DNA of 64,000 nucleotides from a virus. The notes under the pieces were generated by a model. The model saw only the letters and a program-made list of their open reading frames with translations, was not told the DNA's origin and searched no databases. The stretch is from IMG/VR virus record IMGVR_UViG_3300036766_000670, positions 1-64,000 of that record, one strand, 5' to 3'. Both the position numbers and the translations under genes were made by a program. Of this stretch, positions 9,240 through 17,448 are shown in pieces (the first letter of the stretch is position 1; every line of letters begins with the position of its first letter).

Positions 9240-11723
9240 ATGGATAAGGAATATCTACAACATATAGCCGGTTCCCTTTACACTAAGGGTCTCGAAGAAC
9301 AAATTGGCGCAAGAGTGAGATCGGGTATGAAAAATATCGGCGCTATGACTGGCAGTCCAATGGAAAGTAGAGAATATACCTATATTCGTTATTCGTTTGA
9401 AAAATTTCTTAAGGGAATAACGCCTGTATTGGATGATTTTGCAGAGAATGTGGATCGACTTCGAAGATTTAAACCATCTCTTACCCCTAATCAAAATAAA
9501 GTGGTGGATTCCATTGTGGATCTCCACAACGTAATTAAGCCACGATACTATGGAGTTACCGTGAATCCACCAGGAAGAGTACAAGATTATCCTCCGGGAA
9601 GATATCCATATATAAAGGGAATTCAAAAACCATTAACTCCTCTTAAAGGAAAACAGCCTACCAAAATAGCTGAAATAATAGATGAAGGAATGCTTGGTCG
9701 ATCTGTAATTATTAATAAAGCCTGGACAAGCCGAAATGCTGGAAAAATCATTGCTGCTTATATAAAAAACATTTACGATAAACAAGTCGCCTTTTATGCA
9801 GAGGTCAAGAAATTAACTGGAAGAACCCCCAACAGAATTCAAACAGTGTTAAGAGATATAAATCGTAAGTGGTCGAATATTTTTGGAAAAGTAAGTGCGA
9901 CGATAAGTACATGGCAGACACAGGCCGAACCTACTGGAAAAACATTCGTTTCTCCTATAGGGGCAAAACCCGAGGGAAAGCCTATTAGTCCAGATCTAAC
10001 TCTTCCGCCAGAAACACCACCAGAAACATCAACCACTCCACCCGCTGTTGCCGCTGTGCTTACTCCAGATAATGGCAAACCCGCTGCCACGGTTCCTGCT
10101 GTTGGTGATGAAATTCCTCCTCCTGCAAGGGGTGATGATTTTGCTTACATAGTAGAAAATGTAGTAAAAATTATTATAGACACTGTTCGAACGGATACTG
10201 AAAGATCAAAAGATTATTTTGAGGCAGAAAGATTACCGAGAACGTGGGAAGAACCTTCTATACATGCTAAAGAAAGAGAGAAAAAAATTCCTACAACAAT
10301 AAAAACGCCTTCTGGCATTACTATTCCTTCAACTGTTCCTATCACCACAACTGCATCAATAATTCCAGATACCATTAAAGAACAGGAAGATGAACCAGAA
10401 AGTAAACCGGAAAAACCAACTGGAAAATTTTTGTACGATTTCAGAAGTGCTTATAGAAAATCAAGAAACTTTGCAATTGAAATGGGGGATCAAAAATCAA
10501 TAACTCTTTCAAGTGGAAAAACAAAAAATATTCGTGTAATTTGGGTTAATAAAGATCAGAAAAATGAAATTCATGTCAAATATCAAGATGCCGCCGAAGC
10601 TGTTGGAGATCAAAAACATGTGTGGAAAGAAATCATATTATTGAATTTCTACGATTATGAAGCCGATAGCAGAAGTGAAGAATGGCAAAAGGATGAAGGA
10701 AACAGATTATTTACTTATATTCATAATGCAAATCCATATGACAATCCATTAGAAGGAGCGAGTAAAGAACGATTGGCAAGACTTCAAAACAAATCTCTAA
10801 TGGACAAATTCAATCGAGCACTTTATGTAGTGATTGATAGGAAAGCAATGGAATTTAGTGCTATGGGGTTAAATATTGGTATTCTTGATGATGAATTGGC
10901 GACTATTTTCCGGTATGACCGTAGTGGAAAAAAACCTCCAATTAATGTTGAAGAACTTTTGAAGTATATTCGTTCTCCAAATGTAGAAACAAGAACTATG
11001 TGGATTGAAAAATTAAAGGATTTAGGATGGTTTGCTCGTAAAGGTTATCCAATTCCAGATCCTAAACAAGATCCTTCTACCTATGAAGGATTGCCAATTC
11101 CGGGTGAGGAAGAACCAATAACCACTCCCGCTCCAGGAACTACAGCCATTCCCACGGGAACTTTGCCAATACCCGATATCGATAAAATTCCCGCCGCAAT
11201 GGAGGCCAGAAGCACTTTACTTAATAAGGGATGGAAGGGAGTTTTTAATGCTATAGGACAAGCAGCTAAAAATCTTGGAGATCGAGCTAAGACAGCTTCT
11301 CCGGATGAATATGTAAAACTTGCCACCGATATATTAAAAGCTTCCAAAGCCGAAAGAGATCCAAAGTATGTATTGGGAATTGAAAATACTAATAATGCAG
11401 TAATGGCTTTGGAAAAATTGGGGTTTAATAAAGTAGTTGCAATAAAAGCTGTAGCAGAAATAGCTAATACAGAGGGAGAAAATCTTACAGATTCCGAATA
11501 TACTGAAAAGGCTCTTAAATTGCTCAAACCCGACAAAAAAACGCTCCCAAGCACATCAGTAGGGGGTCCACCGCCTACATCACCAGTATCTGGAGAACCG
11601 AGTAAATCCGCTGGAGGAGAACCCTCAAAATCACCCGTATCAAAACCGGCAAGCAAAAAAGCTAAAAAGGGAAAGTTGAAAGAAGGTTTCATTAATCCAT
11701 TTCAAGAAACCAACTTTCTCTAA
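9240..11723 (+). CDS. Large virion-type protein with Pro-rich linkers, unknown
   Basis: This 827-residue protein is not recognised. It has a helical N-terminal region (1-230), a Pro/Thr-rich linker (about 235-300), a central region with an aspartate-rich, mixed alpha/beta part (about 395-610), a second Pro-rich linker (about 625-650), a helical part, and a Lys/Ser/Pro-rich C-terminal tail ending in FINPFQETNFL. The linkers separate globular modules, as in internal head or tail-associated proteins. The late-type octamer in front and its position between sheath and tail tube support a late virion role, but nothing in the sequence fixes the function. Confidence 0.7.
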   Translation: MDKEYLQHIAGSLYTKGLEEQIGARVRSGMKNIGAMTGSPMESREYTYIRYSFEKFLKGITPVLDDFAENVDRLRRFKPSLTPNQNKVVDSIVDLHNVIKPRYYGVTVNPPGRVQDYPPGRYPYIKGIQKPLTPLKGKQPTKIAEIIDEGMLGRSVIINKAWTSRNAGKIIAAYIKNIYDKQVAFYAEVKKLTGRTPNRIQTVLRDINRKWSNIFGKVSATISTWQTQAEPTGKTFVSPIGAKPEGKPISPDLTLPPETPPETSTTPPAVAAVLTPDNGKPAATVPAVGDEIPPPARGDDFAYIVENVVKIIIDTVRTDTERSKDYFEAERLPRTWEEPSIHAKEREKKIPTTIKTPSGITIPSTVPITTTASIIPDTIKEQEDEPESKPEKPTGKFLYDFRSAYRKSRNFAIEMGDQKSITLSSGKTKNIRVIWVNKDQKNEIHVKYQDAAEAVGDQKHVWKEIILLNFYDYEADSRSEEWQKDEGNRLFTYIHNANPYDNPLEGASKERLARLQNKSLMDKFNRALYVVIDRKAMEFSAMGLNIGILDDELATIFRYDRSGKKPPINVEELLKYIRSPNVETRTMWIEKLKDLGWFARKGYPIPDPKQDPSTYEGLPIPGEEEPITTPAPGTTAIPTGTLPIPDIDKIPAAMEARSTLLNKGWKGVFNAIGQAAKNLGDRAKTASPDEYVKLATDILKASKAERDPKYVLGIENTNNAVMALEKLGFNKVVAIKAVAEIANTEGENLTDSEYTEKALKLLKPDKKTLPSTSVGGPPPTSPVSGEPSKSAGGEPSKSPVSKPASKKAKKGKLKEGFINPFQETNFL

Positions 11724-11804
11724 AATAGTACTTTATACTTCCATTCTTAGTACTTATTATCTCGTAATGAAGTACATTGTACACTAGGATTTTGAGTTGT
11801 CAAG

Positions 11805-11812
11805 TTTTTATA
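11805..11812 (+). promoter_or_regulatory. Variant late-type octamer TTTTTATA
   Basis: A one-mismatch form of the TATTTATA octamer ends 2 nt before the ATG at 11815, the same arrangement as at 1578. It supports choosing that ATG over a TTG 18 nt upstream. Confidence 0.3.
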
Positions 11813-11814
11813 GC

Positions 11815-12375
11815 ATGAAAAATACAGAATACATTTTATATCTTGATTTAGACGGTGTTCTCGTCAACTTTGAAAGAGGTTTCACAGATCTTTCGGATGG
11901 AATAACCCCCGATGAGATGAAATCCAGATACGGGGAAAAAGTTATGCAAAATCAATACTTAGCCGCCGGATCTTCATTTTGGGCAAACCTTGGATGGATT
12001 GAAGGCGGCGAGGATATTTGGAAAGCTTCAAATGAGTTGTTTGAAAGAGTTTGTATTTTATCTTCTACAGGTACTACTAATCCTATAAAAGGTAAGCCAG
12101 TAATTATGGGTAAAAAACAATGGATAGCTAAAAATATTCCCTCTTTAACCTCGGGTAAAATATTCATAGTATTGGGAAGCCACATGAAAAAAATGCTTGT
12201 CGCTAGAAATAGCATATTAGTTGATGATATGTCGAGCACAGTAGCCGAATGGAATGCGTATGGCGGAATTGGAATACTTCATCATCATAAATACTATCAA
12301 AAAACTATTCAAACATTACAAGATCTCGCTCATCCTCCATCCTTAACTGAACTTGCTAAACGCATTCAGTACTGA
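11815..12375 (+). CDS. HAD-family 5'(3')-deoxyribonucleotidase-like phosphatase
   Basis: This 186-residue protein has the HAD motif I at its N-terminus (YLDLDGVLVNF, with Asp11 and Asp13 as nucleophile and general acid) and a C-terminal LVDDM motif IV (DD near residues 136-137). The middle LSSTG segment fits motif II and GKKQWIAKNI the motif III lysine region. Size and pattern fit the NT5C/deoxyribonucleotidase group, which dephosphorylates nucleoside monophosphates. ATG 11815 was preferred because it follows a late-type octamer and gives the usual short N-terminus before motif I. It lies between two virion-type genes. Confidence 0.75.
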   Translation: MKNTEYILYLDLDGVLVNFERGFTDLSDGITPDEMKSRYGEKVMQNQYLAAGSSFWANLGWIEGGEDIWKASNELFERVCILSSTGTTNPIKGKPVIMGKKQWIAKNIPSLTSGKIFIVLGSHMKKMLVARNSILVDDMSSTVAEWNAYGGIGILHHHKYYQKTIQTLQDLAHPPSLTELAKRIQY

Positions 12376-12382
12376 TTACTGA

Positions 12383-12390
12383 TATTTATA
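12383..12390 (+). promoter_or_regulatory. Late-type octamer TATTTATA
   Basis: The octamer ends 3 nt before the ATG at 12394. If it acts as a -10 element, the transcript would begin at or inside the start codon. Confidence 0.45.
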
Positions 12391-12393
12391 GTC

Positions 12394-15300
12394 ATGAATC
12401 AAGATTTGAAAAAACTCATAAATGAAACCGTAAAAAACTTTTTCGACGAAAATGAAGTGGATGTTTACGGTTCGGGAGAACTTCCTCCGAGCGGAGAAGA
12501 AAAATACGAAAAACAGGAACCCGGAGGTACTATGAGTGCGACAAATTTGACACCGTTGATATACGAAACTAATTTCCGGATTTACAATGAAACGCTTTGT
12601 CCTGATTTATGGGATGCATATGATCATTTAGATGGTCATATAAGAGTAAATCTCTTGCGTATGGCATATGATTTCTATGAAAAGACAGATTTCAAAGCTC
12701 CAATTGTAGATGTCTATTTGATGGGATCTATTGCTAATTATAATTGGACTCCCGAAAGTGATGTTGATATTCATATAATCATTGACCATGATAAACTTCA
12801 AATGCCATCTGATACTATCTTAAGCGCAATCAAAGCTGCATGTTCTTTATGGAATAACGAGCATCATGTAGCGGTTAAGAGGCATAAGGTTGAGATGAAT
12901 ATTCAAAATATGAAAGAAGTTAAACCTCATGTCACCGGCATTTATTCTCTTGTTAAAGATCAATGGGTAAGAAAACCCGTTCTTCAATCTCTTTCTTTTG
13001 ATAAAACCTTTATTCAATCTATGTACAAAGGAATGAAAGAGTATCTCAAGTCTGCTATCAATAGCGGAAATCGACATGCTATGAAGGCGGTAAAAAAATA
13101 TATAGATGCTTTTCGTCAGTATGGACTTGATACCCGTGGTGAATTGAGTGTTGAAAATATCGTATTCAAAATTCTTCGTGCCAAAGGTTTGATTGAAATG
13201 TTGAAAACTGCTATAACAATGACATATGATAAAGAGATGACAGTAAGAGAGGCCGAAAAATTGAATGAAAGTAAAGAACCAGAATCTGCCATTGAAGATT
13301 TGATGGAAGAGCACGGTGTAGTGAGCCGTTGTTTGCTTATTTATGAAGAATTGATTCGTAAATTGGAGACAGAGAAGGAAATGTCTTTTGACATTGTTCA
13401 TGATATAGCCGAAGTAATCCGTCATCACGTAGAAGATCACCACGAAAAAGTAGAGGAGAAGTATGTCTTTGCGCTTTTCAAAGGAAAAGATAAACTGGGA
13501 AAAGTAGTAAAAATTCTTACAGAACAGCACAAAGCGGGCAGGAAATTAACTGGAAAAATACTTAATCTTTCTTCTAAATCGTACTCAAAAGAAACTCAAA
13601 ATCAGTTGTTTCAAGAGTGTAAAAAATTTGTCCATATGTATGGCCCGCATAAAGCATGGGAAGATACGGTAGTATTTCCCGCCGTTCGTAAAGCTTTGAC
13701 GGACAACGAGTTAGAAAAATTCAATGAAAAAATGGAAGAAGCCGAAAAAGAAGGCGATCCGAAAAAATTCATACAGGAAGTTGAAAAAATAGAAAAGAAA
13801 CTCGGTATTTACAAGATATGTTGTTTTACTCCTGAAAAGGACAGAAAGACAATGTTGGAGGTTAGACAACAAGACATTAAATCCCATCTTCCTTCACCAG
13901 AAAACATCAAGCTTATTGATGGTCAAAAGCTGGATCTTAGCCGATTAACCTTAGATCATTTGAAGGCATTACGGGCTAAAGCGGTAAGATTTTGGAAGGC
14001 TGCAAGCAAGAAAAAAGATCATGAAGAAACTCTTTGGGCACTGGCAGAGTTTGAAAGATATAACTTCGAAATAAAAAGGAGAATGAGATACATAAATGCT
14101 CCTCTCATAACCGAAGAATCAAAAAAATTTCCACCTTTTACTCTTGTTTTCGACAGTTCAGATGTAGCAAAAGGTGCTGTAAAGATTATGTTGGGTAATG
14201 AATGGTTTGGTAATATCTATAAACCTCTCGAAGGATGGGGTGAATATACTGGAAAGTGGATTTTCAATGCTGCCAGCAAAGAAGCAATGAAAATGAAGTT
14301 TCCAGCTAAGGGATATAATAGTCCGGGAGAATTGCTTCGAGATTTAAAAAAATGGTATAGTCAACGATTTATAACCGAGAAACAAGAAGTTTTTGACATT
14401 AAAGGTCCGGATGAATTGTCTCCTAGAAATCAAGTTGAGCTTGATCAGTTAGTTCGTAATTCTGAAAACATTATATCCGGTAAAGAGCTTTATTATATTT
14501 ATTTAGTCAATGATCATGTTGCGGGTGCTCTTTATACATCTTATCGTGATCGAGTATATAGTTTTAATGTTGTTGTTAGTAAAGAATATCGTCAGAAAGG
14601 TATTGGAGTAAGAATGATAAGGGATGGATTAGATGAATATTTCAACAATATTCTGGAAACCGATCCGGATGCGAAACTGGAACTTAATATTGTAAATCCT
14701 TCTATAATAGATTATCTTAAACGAATAGGGATGGAAGTGGAAAAGAGTGTTGGAGGACGTGTTATAATGTTTTATTCAAAAGGAAAAGAAAGTTCTATAG
14801 ATGAAAATGGGGGAGGGGGAATAGGATATTTTAGTAAAGAACTTGAAGCAGATATTCAACATCTAATTACAACCAGTGAGGATAGTATAGAGTCTGGTGA
14901 GCCGGTTCTTACTCGTGCTCAAGCAATTCGGTACTTAATGCAGGACATGGATGATCCTGGGCATTATTCACATGAGCATAGAAGGGAACTTCAAAATTTT
15001 GGTGTTAAGATCGGAATTTTTGAACCTTGTACAAGAGAAGAATTGGATAATATTGTAGTTATAGGTGGAAGAGGGCGAAAATATGACTTTAAACGAGGAA
15101 ATTTATACTATAGATTTAATTCTTGGAAACCTTTAATAGGGCACGAAGATCCAGTAGATGAAAATAATGAAGATTTAAAAAGTGATTTTGATTTGGCTGA
15201 ACAAGGAGATACTGTTTCTGTTGTAAGAAGAGCGATAGAGAAGCTGGGAGGAATGGAAAATTTCAAAGCGTGGTTTATGGGATGGATTTCAAAAGAAAAA

Positions 15301-15819
15301 ATTCCATATAGACAAATAGATTCTTCGGGACAATCGCATACTGTAGAATTTTTTGCGAGAAAATATTTAAAAGGCGAGATAGATTTGCGTCGTATTAGTG
15401 AAGGTTATGGAGCGGGTATTCCAGGCACAGATAAGCGTTTAGGTATTCCAGGTGAAAGATGGAGAATTAGAAGCAAAGACGCTCCAAAAACTCCAAAGAT
15501 GCCAAGCGACGAAGAGTTATCAATAACTATAGATCTCGATGAAATTGTTGATAGTACATTGGAATTACTATTCGAATCTCCTAATATGGAAACTCTTAAG
15601 AAAAACAGAAAAACTCTTTCTGATGAAGAAAGAAGAATAGTTATGGATTCGGGAGCGGTATGGCATCATAGTCCAAATGGAAAAGAAACTCCTGGGGTTT
15701 GGAAATCTATAGTCAAAGGAAAAACATGGTACGTTTGTAATACTCACAGAGCTTATCAATGTAAGCCAACTCTAAGGGGAGCCATAAAAGCTTTCGAATT
15801 TATAGAGACAACCTCGTAA
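12394..15819 (+). CDS. Multidomain protein: nucleotidyltransferase + hemerythrin-like HHE + GNAT; possible packaged polyprotein
   Basis: In this 1141-residue protein several domains can be read in order. Residues 1-11 form a short leader ending in I-N-E. Residues ~55-285 are a nucleotidyltransferase-fold domain with G111-S112 and SDVDIHI (D123, D125). Residues ~297-475 match a hemerythrin-like HHE domain: H307, H344/H345, H349/H350, H379, then H414, H419 and E423 in the order of di-iron ligands. Residues ~485-566 are helical; ~575-655 form a small unassigned domain. Residues ~683-796 are a GNAT acetyltransferase with the acetyl-CoA motif VVVSKEYRQKGIG (727-738). The rest is unassigned, ending in a region with C1115 and C1123. 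[I/L]-x-E tripeptides fall at 290-292, 572-574, 660-662, 802-804 and 1001-1003, close to most of these boundaries. Joint role unknown. Confidence 0.8.
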   Translation: MNQDLKKLINETVKNFFDENEVDVYGSGELPPSGEEKYEKQEPGGTMSATNLTPLIYETNFRIYNETLCPDLWDAYDHLDGHIRVNLLRMAYDFYEKTDFKAPIVDVYLMGSIANYNWTPESDVDIHIIIDHDKLQMPSDTILSAIKAACSLWNNEHHVAVKRHKVEMNIQNMKEVKPHVTGIYSLVKDQWVRKPVLQSLSFDKTFIQSMYKGMKEYLKSAINSGNRHAMKAVKKYIDAFRQYGLDTRGELSVENIVFKILRAKGLIEMLKTAITMTYDKEMTVREAEKLNESKEPESAIEDLMEEHGVVSRCLLIYEELIRKLETEKEMSFDIVHDIAEVIRHHVEDHHEKVEEKYVFALFKGKDKLGKVVKILTEQHKAGRKLTGKILNLSSKSYSKETQNQLFQECKKFVHMYGPHKAWEDTVVFPAVRKALTDNELEKFNEKMEEAEKEGDPKKFIQEVEKIEKKLGIYKICCFTPEKDRKTMLEVRQQDIKSHLPSPENIKLIDGQKLDLSRLTLDHLKALRAKAVRFWKAASKKKDHEETLWALAEFERYNFEIKRRMRYINAPLITEESKKFPPFTLVFDSSDVAKGAVKIMLGNEWFGNIYKPLEGWGEYTGKWIFNAASKEAMKMKFPAKGYNSPGELLRDLKKWYSQRFITEKQEVFDIKGPDELSPRNQVELDQLVRNSENIISGKELYYIYLVNDHVAGALYTSYRDRVYSFNVVVSKEYRQKGIGVRMIRDGLDEYFNNILETDPDAKLELNIVNPSIIDYLKRIGMEVEKSVGGRVIMFYSKGKESSIDENGGGGIGYFSKELEADIQHLITTSEDSIESGEPVLTRAQAIRYLMQDMDDPGHYSHEHRRELQNFGVKIGIFEPCTREELDNIVVIGGRGRKYDFKRGNLYYRFNSWKPLIGHEDPVDENNEDLKSDFDLAEQGDTVSVVRRAIEKLGGMENFKAWFMGWISKEKIPYRQIDSSGQSHTVEFFARKYLKGEIDLRRISEGYGAGIPGTDKRLGIPGERWRIRSKDAPKTPKMPSDEELSITIDLDEIVDSTLELLFESPNMETLKKNRKTLSDEERRIVMDSGAVWHHSPNGKETPGVWKSIVKGKTWYVCNTHRAYQCKPTLRGAIKAFEFIETTS

Positions 15820-15832
15820 TCAAAAGAAAAAT

Positions 15833-16612
15833 ATGATTACATTGAAATCATTATTGTGCGAGCAAGTGAAGAAAATATCTCTTCAAAAGGCTGTTGATAA
15901 TAAACTTTTTGGTCCTGTTTATCACGGAACAAACCAAGAAGCCCTTTCTAAAATAGATAAAGAGGGTTTCAAAGTGATTATGGGACTTCATGGTACATCG
16001 GGTATGTCACATGGATATGAATATGAACCATATGGATATTTTACTGATGTTCCTCCCCCAATTCATCATCTTGGGTTCGGCGTGTATTTTACTACTGTCA
16101 AAGCTATTGCTAAAAGATTTGCTGGTGGTACAGCAAAAGGAATGAAAGCATATTTCTTGGATATTCCAAAGAAGGAAACAATAAATTTTGCTTCACCGAG
16201 AAAAATGATGAAATGGTGGATTGAAAATGGATATGATCCGGAATTGGCTAAACGTGGCGAAGGTGGTAGGTACATGGCAACGGCAAAAATGACCGAACAA
16301 TTGAAATCCAAATACGAGGGGGTGTGGTTCAAAGGAAAAGGAATACACAGACTTTTGGATGGTGATCAAGTAGTTGTATTTGATCCTAAAGACATTTATG
16401 AAATAGATTTGTCTTTATCGAAGGAATTTGACCTTGGTGCTAAAGTTAAAGCCAAAATTGACATAAAATATACTGATAAGGAAGGAAATGTATATGGAAG
16501 TGTTGTTCCTATTGGAACAACAGGGATTATAGTTAAAAGATACGATGTCAAAAAAAATGGCGAAAGAATATCCTCTCTATTGGGCAAAAGATGCCGAGCG
16601 ATATGCATTTGA
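15833..16612 (+). CDS. ADP-ribosyltransferase-like protein, C-terminus frameshifted
   Basis: The N-terminal half resembles PARP/ART-type folds: VYHGT at residues 29-33, IDKEGF at 41-46, GFGVYFTTVKAIAKRFA at 81-97 and DGDQVVVFDP at 176-185. T4 packages and injects ADP-ribosyltransferases (Alt), so a virion-delivered enzyme is plausible. The short leader (MITLKSLLCE) resembles those of nearby genes. The frame runs out after an A8 tract at 16550-16557; reading one base on gives a coherent continuation (EYPLYWAKDAERYAF...) to TAA 16677-16679. The intact protein would therefore be about 20 residues longer with a different C-terminus. A clear catalytic glutamate could not be placed, so activity is uncertain. 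Confidence 0.6.
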   Translation: MITLKSLLCEQVKKISLQKAVDNKLFGPVYHGTNQEALSKIDKEGFKVIMGLHGTSGMSHGYEYEPYGYFTDVPPPIHHLGFGVYFTTVKAIAKRFAGGTAKGMKAYFLDIPKKETINFASPRKMMKWWIENGYDPELAKRGEGGRYMATAKMTEQLKSKYEGVWFKGKGIHRLLDGDQVVVFDPKDIYEIDLSLSKEFDLGAKVKAKIDIKYTDKEGNVYGSVVPIGTTGIIVKRYDVKKNGERISSLLGKRCRAICI

Positions 16613-16716
16613 TGTAAAGTTCAAAGTTGGTGGTGAAAGACAAGTAAAGGATACTTGGGTGGAACCTTTGAATTTATAACTTTTTATTTTTCTCGCTTAT
16701 TTCTCCAGGAGGCATA

Positions 16717-16724
16717 TATTTATA
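16717..16724 (+). promoter_or_regulatory. Late-type octamer TATTTATA before tail tube
   Basis: The octamer ends 28 nt before the tail tube ATG at 16753. A separate AAGGA-type ribosome binding site lies about 8 nt before that ATG, so this gene would have a short normal leader. Confidence 0.45.
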
Positions 16725-16752
16725 ATCAGAAGCATAAATAAGGATTCTATCT

Positions 16753-17244
16753 ATGGCAGACTTACTAACAAACAACGAGATGTTCTTCACGATTTGGGAA
16801 CCCAAAACGAAGAATCGTTTCCTCATGTATATTGACGGCGTTCCAACGTACCTCATTCGTAAAACCGACCGTCCAAAATGGACCCAAGATCGTCAAACGA
16901 TTGATTATATCAACTTGCAATGGTTCTACAAGGGTAAGACCAAGTGGCAGGAAATTGATATTGAACTTTACGATCCCGTTGTTCCTTCCGCCGCCCAAAC
17001 AGTTTTTGAATGGTTCCGTTTGTCGCATGAATCTGTGACTGGGCGTGATGGATATCAAGATTTCTATAAAAAGGAAGTTACTATTGATATCCTCGGTCCT
17101 GTCGGTGATAAAGTTGAAGAATGGACTCTGAAAGGTGCTTTTCCAACTTCTTTTGATGGTGGGACAATGGAATGGGTCAATGATGCTGAACCAGTACTAG
17201 TTACTCTTAGGCTATCATACGATTATGCGATCCTCCAATATTGA
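16753..17244 (+). CDS. Tail tube protein (T4 gp19 family)
   Basis: This 163-residue protein matches gp19-type tube subunits in length and pattern. Typical features are the N-terminal NRFLMYIDGVPTYLIRKTDRP segment, the ELYDPVVPSAAQTVFEWFR helix-containing middle, VTIDILGPVGDKVEEWTLKGAFP and the final VTLRLSYDYAILQY strand. Hexameric rings of this protein form the inner tube through which DNA passes. Unlike in T4 it is separated from the sheath gene by about 8 kb of other genes. Confidence 0.93.
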   Translation: MADLLTNNEMFFTIWEPKTKNRFLMYIDGVPTYLIRKTDRPKWTQDRQTIDYINLQWFYKGKTKWQEIDIELYDPVVPSAAQTVFEWFRLSHESVTGRDGYQDFYKKEVTIDILGPVGDKVEEWTLKGAFPTSFDGGTMEWVNDAEPVLVTLRLSYDYAILQY

Positions 17245-17281
17245 TGTATGATTATGCTGTATTGATTAGAATCGCATAATC
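17221..17281 (+). repeat. Inverted repeat spanning the end of the tail tube gene
   Basis: An 11-bp perfect inverted repeat (17221-17231 and 17271-17281) flanks a 39-nt loop. The left arm lies inside the last codons of the tube gene. A partial third copy of the arm (GATTATGC at 17249-17256) lies in the loop. There is no following T-run, so it is not a typical terminator; it may mark a past insertion or rearrangement next to the downstream endonuclease gene. Confidence 0.5.
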
Positions 17282-17373
17282 AAAGTGAACTTTTAGAAAT
17301 TTTCTTGTTATATAATAGAGAAATGAACTTTCCGGCGATCTATGTCATACTTATTTAATGTAAGGTGACGCTT

Positions 17374-17439
17374 ATGATCGATTTGAAGCATTGCCCATTG
17401 AGTTTTGGCGTCACCTTACTCAATGGGCTTTTTATTTGA
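17374..17439 (+). CDS. Possible 21-residue leader peptide
   Basis: A short frame, MIDLKHCPLSFGVTLLNGLF plus a final Ile, starts at ATG 17374 eight to nine nt after an AAGGTG sequence and runs through both hairpins. Its TGA at 17437-17439 touches the AAGGTG ribosome binding site of the endonuclease gene, which would allow coupling. It may be coincidental; no homologue is known to me. Confidence 0.3.
   Translation: MIDLKHCPLSFGVTLLNGLFI
17393..17437 (+). terminator. Rho-independent terminator in the leader
   Basis: An 11-bp perfect stem (17393-17403 with 17418-17428), a 14-nt loop and a following T-rich run (TTTTTATTT) form a canonical terminator. It would protect the endonuclease gene from transcripts coming from the tail tube gene unless the alternative stem forms. 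Confidence 0.75.
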
Positions 17440-17448
17440 AGGTGACGT

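Noticed and set aside
17361-17428. H-type pseudoknot from the two interlocking stems
   Set aside because: There is no spacer between the A' and B' arms to cross an 11-bp stem, so simultaneous full pairing seems sterically impossible; alternative, exclusive stems are more likely.
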